From contig CAJTRM010000001.1 of assembly GCA_910578865.1 (NCBI GenBank), positions 1-62,237 of the forward strand: a DNA stretch of 62,237 nucleotides. The letters are read 5' to 3'. This document shows positions 58,923 to 62,237 of this stretch, in pieces. The notes under the pieces were generated by a model. The model made no database searches, had not been told where the DNA came from, and saw nothing but the letters and a program-made list of their open reading frames with translations. The stretch's first letter is position 1. The number at the start of each line of letters is the position of its first letter. The position numbers and the translations under genes are program-made. The stretch comes from an uncultured Dorea sp. (lineage in GTDB: Bacteria > Bacillota_A > Clostridia > Lachnospirales > Lachnospiraceae).

Positions 58923-59578
58923 CTCCTTTTTAAGAAAAATGTTCCATCTCCAACATCTAAAAGCAGGAAGCTTTTTTCAATTGTATTATATGTGAGAATA
59001 CATTTCAACTAAATTGAGTTGATTTTTTTTATTTTATACAATTATATATCAAAATTACATTTTTTATAAAATGAAATAACTGATAATCATTTAATCATTT
59101 TATATTGTTTGTAAGAATTAAAATATAATTTATAAACAAAATTTGATCATTAAAACCTTATGTACAAGTAGAAGTGTGCGTTATCTGCTGTAAAATGCCA
59201 AGTTACTTTACATGACATCCGCGAGATACTTAAGACCTATCTATTCTACTTTTCGAGACATTCACTTCCCAATCGTCATAATAACTACACAGATTTTTTC
59301 ATCTTAAAATCCAGTCTATAGTAACAACAGAAGTACTATTATCTAAATATTATGAGCGCCGGATCTGATTTAAACAAAAATTTTGTCTTTTATACGCTTA
59401 ATATTGAAACAATAAATCCTCCTTGATATAATTTAATCAACATCAATATCTTATATACTGGATGGGTATTACATCTTAGAAATCCGGATGAAAAAACATC
59501 TTGCTATGTGCATGGCTGATAAGATCACAAGGATACAATAAAAACTTCCGCAATATATTTCAAGAGGAGAGAATTTGT
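58923..59578. other. AT-rich region with no recognisable gene
   Basis: About 655 bases, markedly more A/T-rich than the flanks, between the divergent LytTR and small membrane protein genes. No open frame with a credible ribosome binding site, no tRNA and no clear LytTR direct repeats were found. It may hold regulatory sites, a small RNA or decayed sequence. Confidence 0.5.
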
Positions 59579-59833
59579 ATGAATAAAAAGACTAATATCA
59601 GATTAAAAAAGTGGGAGCAAGGGGTATTTGCTCTGGCAACTCTATGGCTGGTCGGAAGAACTTTGCAGAAGTATCTTTTTTGGACTTCTACAGGAGCCTT
59701 TGTCACTTCCGGAAGCTGGAAAGAATACTTTACGTATAACATCTTTGACAAAACTATATTTGTGATTCAACTTATTGCATTATCAGCCATTTTGATAAAC
59801 ATTATAATGAATCGAAAAAAATCAACTCATTGA
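59579..59833 (+). CDS. Small two-helix membrane protein, unknown function
   Basis: 84 residues from the ATG at 59579, 7 bases after AGAGGAGAG. Lys-rich N-terminus, one hydrophobic segment near residues 16-34 (GVFALATLWLVGRTLQKYLF) and a second near residues 60-77 (TIFVIQLIALSAILINIIM). Not recognised. It faces away from the LytTR gene, so it is a possible target. It is followed by the hairpin CGGCACA-TC-TGTGCCG (59837-59852). Confidence 0.6.
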   Translation: MNKKTNIRLKKWEQGVFALATLWLVGRTLQKYLFWTSTGAFVTSGSWKEYFTYNIFDKTIFVIQLIALSAILINIIMNRKKSTH

Positions 59834-59859
59834 CTTCGGCACATCTGTGCCGCACAACA

Positions 59860-59943
59860 AAGGGGGCTGTCCTGAAAACATAACTTAGCACTAAACTAAA
59901 AACATGTATCTTTAGTAAGCTCGCCTTTTAGCGAGCTTATTCA
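59860..59943. other. Possible insertion-element end and hairpin
   Basis: GGGGGCTGTCCTGAAAAC at about 59862 resembles the terminal inverted repeat of some Firmicute insertion sequences. It is followed by TAAGCTCGC-CTTTTA-GCGAGCTTA, a perfect 9-bp stem. No partner end or transposase lies nearby, so only a remnant is suggested. Confidence 0.25.
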
Positions 59944-60086
59944 CCGCCATAATTGATGCTGCTGTAAACCAGACTCCGGCTAACGCCTATATTGTACATA
60001 TTTATGCCGCAACGTTTCTTTTGTACTTTATCATATATTTGCTGCTCGTGACCGCGCCGACAAAACACATGCTGAAGCGGTCATAG
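59940..60086 (+). pseudogene. Hydrophobic C-terminal remnant of a membrane protein
   Basis: 48 codons without a start codon, ending at TAG 60084-60086. Translation includes NQTPANAYIVHIYAATFLLY and FIIYLLLVTAPTKHMLKRS, i.e. one or two membrane helices and a basic tail. It looks like the 3' end of a lost gene next to the possible insertion-element end. The parent family is not recognised. Confidence 0.35.
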
Positions 60087-60119
60087 AAAACAGCGGCAAT
60101 AAAATCAGAATAATGAGCG

Positions 60120-60776
60120 TCACTTTAATTCCCGCAGGAGCGGAACTGCTTCGGCGAGATTCTTCAGGCACCGATAGGTCAATGCCCTTATTTCTTCTGT
60201 CGGCTGTACCAAATCAGGAATCATGATCGGGTGCAGGCCGGCAGCATGGGCGGACCGGATTCCCCCGGGGGCATCCTCAAAAGCGATACTATTCTGAGGA
60301 AAGACTTGTAACTGCTCACAGGCTTTCTGATAAATCTCCGGTTCGGGCTTGCTGCGGCTTACCATATCCCCGAACACAGCACCGTCGAAATAAGCAAACA
60401 CTCCGGAATTCTCAAGCGCTTTTTTGGCATATTCCTTTCGGGAGGAAGTGGCAAGGCCAAGTTTATAACCTTCCTTTTTTGCATAAGAAAGAAGCTCTTT
60501 CGCCCCTGTTTTTAAGGGGAGTCCTTCTTTCTCCACTATCTCGTAAAAATACTGCCGGGTTCTCTGAGTAAATTCCTCATGGGGAAAATCTGCACACACA
60601 GCCCCGGCAAAATACTCCCTCCTGCTTGCCGCATTCATCCCGAGGGTATGGTAGATGCGCTCTCCCATATGTAAAATGCCAAGTTCATTTCCTGCCGATT
60701 CCCAGGAACGCTGTACAATGCGTTCAGAGTCAAGCAGCAGCCCGTCCATATCAAAGATCAGCGCTTCTATTGTCAT
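60120..60776 (-). CDS. HAD hydrolase, beta-phosphoglucomutase-like
   Basis: 218 residues from the ATG at 60776 (MTIEALIFDMDGLLLDSERI), shortly after GAGGTGG; upstream in-frame codons belong to the previous gene's region. Motif I FDMDGLLLDSE, motif II LATSSRKEY, motif IV AFEDAPGGIRSAHAAGL, C1 cap. Family members are sugar-phosphate phosphatases or mutases. It overlaps the preceding gene by 26 bases. Confidence 0.9.
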   Translation of the reverse strand: MTIEALIFDMDGLLLDSERIVQRSWESAGNELGILHMGERIYHTLGMNAASRREYFAGAVCADFPHEEFTQRTRQYFYEIVEKEGLPLKTGAKELLSYAKKEGYKLGLATSSRKEYAKKALENSGVFAYFDGAVFGDMVSRSKPEPEIYQKACEQLQVFPQNSIAFEDAPGGIRSAHAAGLHPIMIPDLVQPTEEIRALTYRCLKNLAEAVPLLRELK

Positions 60777-61620
60777 TTTCCACCTCTTCCTCCGCCTGTT
60801 CCAGGAAATCTGCATCCTTTGACTTGAGCCTGGGGATAAATCTTCTGGCAAACCTTCCTTTTCCTCTGTTTTTAATATAAAAATATCCGATAACGGAAAA
60901 GACGACTGCACCGATAAAATTGACCAGCAGATCCTTCATCGTGTCAATAAGCCCGATATCCAGATATCCCCCAAGTCCCATACTTTTCCCGTTCACAGAC
61001 ACATCTGTGATATTCCGTATAGATACCGGTATATTACTGCCGGTCGGGTCAAGCATTACCGAATTTATCACATTTACAATGGTATCCTTCTGCATGTCAA
61101 GGTCAAAAAACTGATCCATGCCAAATTCAAAAAATTCCCAGATCACACCGATAGTCATAGAAAAGCAAAAGGCTACGATAGACACAAACAAAGGAGACAG
61201 CTGAAACGTCACTTTTTTGCTCCGGTTCAAAATATCTACAAGTGCAAAACCAATGGCTGCCATCAAAAATCCGTTTATCGTATGCAGCACCGTATCCCAC
61301 ACCGGAACTCTGATGTAATAGGACTGGATCTCTCCCAGAATCTCTGCGGCAAATATAAAGACCAGTATGGTAATCTCCAAAGCCGTAGGCAGTTCTATCT
61401 TCATTCTGACCTGGATAAAGCTGGGCACAATCAGCAGTAGCAGGGTAAGCCCGCACAGGAACACATTTTCATAATTTTTGTTAAAGAACTGAAGAATCAT
61501 TGTCAGGATCACAAGTGCACGCAGGACCATATAGACTACAAAAGAGCTTTTGTGCTCTCTGAGTTCCATACGCATTGCTCGGGACATGATTTTCATTCTT
61601 TTTCTGAACGGTATTTTCAT
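60751..61620 (-). CDS. YjdF/DUF2238-like integral membrane protein
   Basis: 289 residues with about seven membrane segments; the signature TVLHTINGFLMAAIGFALVD, then IGVIWEFFEFGMDQFF and DTMKDLLVNFIGAVVFSVIG resembles the DUF2238 family. The C-terminus is charged. Function unknown. Lies 11 bases after the SufB/SufD gene and overlaps the HAD gene, so the three form an operon. Confidence 0.65.
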   Translation of the reverse strand: MKIPFRKRMKIMSRAMRMELREHKSSFVVYMVLRALVILTMILQFFNKNYENVFLCGLTLLLLIVPSFIQVRMKIELPTALEITILVFIFAAEILGEIQSYYIRVPVWDTVLHTINGFLMAAIGFALVDILNRSKKVTFQLSPLFVSIVAFCFSMTIGVIWEFFEFGMDQFFDLDMQKDTIVNVINSVMLDPTGSNIPVSIRNITDVSVNGKSMGLGGYLDIGLIDTMKDLLVNFIGAVVFSVIGYFYIKNRGKGRFARRFIPRLKSKDADFLEQAEEEVENDNRSADL

Positions 61621-61631
61621 CTTACTTTTCC

Positions 61632-62237
61632 TTAATTCAGGAAATTATCTATTATAATTTCCTCTGCCTCTTCTTCTGTCATCCCCAGCGTCCGAAGCTT
61701 GATCAGCTGTTCATCGTTAATCCTCCCGATCGCCGCTTCATGGATGATCGCCGCATCCAGATGCTTTGCGTTAATCTCCGGAATCGAACTTACCTGTGCC
61801 TGATCCATAATGATAGAATCACACTGGACATGTGCATGACACTTGGCATTTCCCACAGCCCTTGGGTGGAATACCTGCCTGGACTCTCCCTTTGCCACAG
61901 ATCTCGATATAATCTGAGCAGAACTGTCCTCGCCGTTCATCTGCACTTCCATATCGGAGATCGCAGTCTGGTTATCATGGGTCATCAGCTTCTCTGTCAC
62001 AAACAACTTCGCGCCTCTGCCCATCGTAATATTCGTGGCTCTCTCAGTGGAATCAACGCCTTTGATCTGAGTAGTATCCAGGGTAAAGACCGCCTCTTCC
62101 TCCAGATAAATATTCGTCACCGGGTTCAGTACCTTAGCCCCGGTACCCTCCCCTTCGCCGTAATGCTTTTCCTCATAGCGGACGTTGGCACCCTTCGCTA
62201 TGTGAAAAGAGTGAATGCCGTCATGGCGGCTTTCATT
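61632..62237 (-). CDS. SufB/SufD family Fe-S assembly protein (3' part, cut by window end)
   Basis: The frame is open from the window end (62237) through 201 codons to the stop at 61632, so the N-terminal part lies outside. The beta-helix and C-terminal signature are present: CHAHVQCDSIIMDQAQVSSI, INAKHLDAAIIHEAAIGRI and RTLGMTEEEAEEIIIDNF. A scaffold component with SufC for [Fe-S] assembly, needed by the hydrogenase and other clusters. The internal GTG at 62120 is not a true start. Confidence 0.92.
   Translation of the reverse strand, partial: NESRHDGIHSFHIAKGANVRYEEKHYGEGEGTGAKVLNPVTNIYLEEEAVFTLDTTQIKGVDSTERATNITMGRGAKLFVTEKLMTHDNQTAISDMEVQMNGEDSSAQIISRSVAKGESRQVFHPRAVGNAKCHAHVQCDSIIMDQAQVSSIPEINAKHLDAAIIHEAAIGRINDEQLIKLRTLGMTEEEAEEIIIDNFLN

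Noticed and set aside
1..62237. CRISPR array
   Set aside because: No regularly spaced identical repeats with unique spacers; the only tandem repeats are the three 47-bp units near rpsM and a 15-bp duplication at 36706.

Overview
The window looks like a chromosomal segment of an anaerobic, amino-acid-fermenting low-GC Firmicute, most likely a Lachnospiraceae / Clostridium cluster XIVa member. Supporting signs are the clostridial ribosomal gene order (map, a KOW protein, infA, rpmJ, rpsM), Zn-type S14, a group A [FeFe] hydrogenase, AGGAGG ribosome binding sites, and a complete selenocysteine system beside a D-proline reductase (Stickland) locus. The species cannot be fixed from the sequence alone.

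Layout. 1-4.8 kb: remnant of a transposase C-terminus, a YitT protein, and zinc-ribbon/YARHG membrane proteins on both sides of a divergent promoter. 4.8-9.5 kb: a polar amino-acid ABC importer, then a DUF1444-HAD-uppP operon. 9.6-14.6 kb: a MATE exporter and a two-gene [FeFe] hydrogenase plus GltD-type flavoprotein unit. 14.9-31.9 kb: the full S10-spc-alpha ribosomal superoperon on the minus strand (rpsJ to rplQ, with secY, adk, map, infA, rpoA). It includes two genes that are easily missed (rpmD and a GTG-start rpmJ) and has unusually long repeat-bearing spacers. 32-38.5 kb: putP, a LysR regulator, a YczE-like membrane protein, two paralogous TSUP permeases and a YcxB-like protein.

39-46.5 kb: the D-proline reductase locus. 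prdC-prdA-CBO2463/2479 protein-prdB-prdD-prdE lie on the minus strand and prdF (proline racemase) is divergent, with selC (tRNA-Sec) between them. prdB is read through an in-frame TGA (Sec151, motif U-G-T-C). 46.6-57 kb: a TetR regulator, then a selenium block on the minus strand: PHP protein, yedF, selD (itself a selenoprotein, Sec16), selA, selB, a LysR regulator, a class V desulfurase, yedE, a TusA-like protein and a DUF3343 Se/S-carrier-like protein. 57-62.2 kb: an RNA-methyltransferase-like gene, an orphan LytTR regulator with an AT-rich gene-poor flank, a small membrane protein, a HAD phosphatase, a membrane protein and the 3' part of a SufB/SufD gene.

How it fits together. PutP imports proline, PrdF makes D-proline, and PrdA/PrdB reduce it to 5-aminovalerate with electrons passed through PrdC. 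The hydrogenase pair may balance electrons. The selenium block captures and activates selenium and decodes UGA in prdB and selD. The most notable observation is a shared inverted repeat, ATAG-N7-CTAT (best form TTATAG-N7-CTATAA, always a 7-bp spacer). It is found upstream of five units: prdC operon, prdF, the PHP gene, yedF-selD-selA-selB-lysR, and desulfurase-yedE-tusA-DUF3343. It fits the T-N11-A architecture of LysR-family operators, so the selenium-block LysR is the obvious candidate regulator of a joint selenium/proline-reduction regulon.
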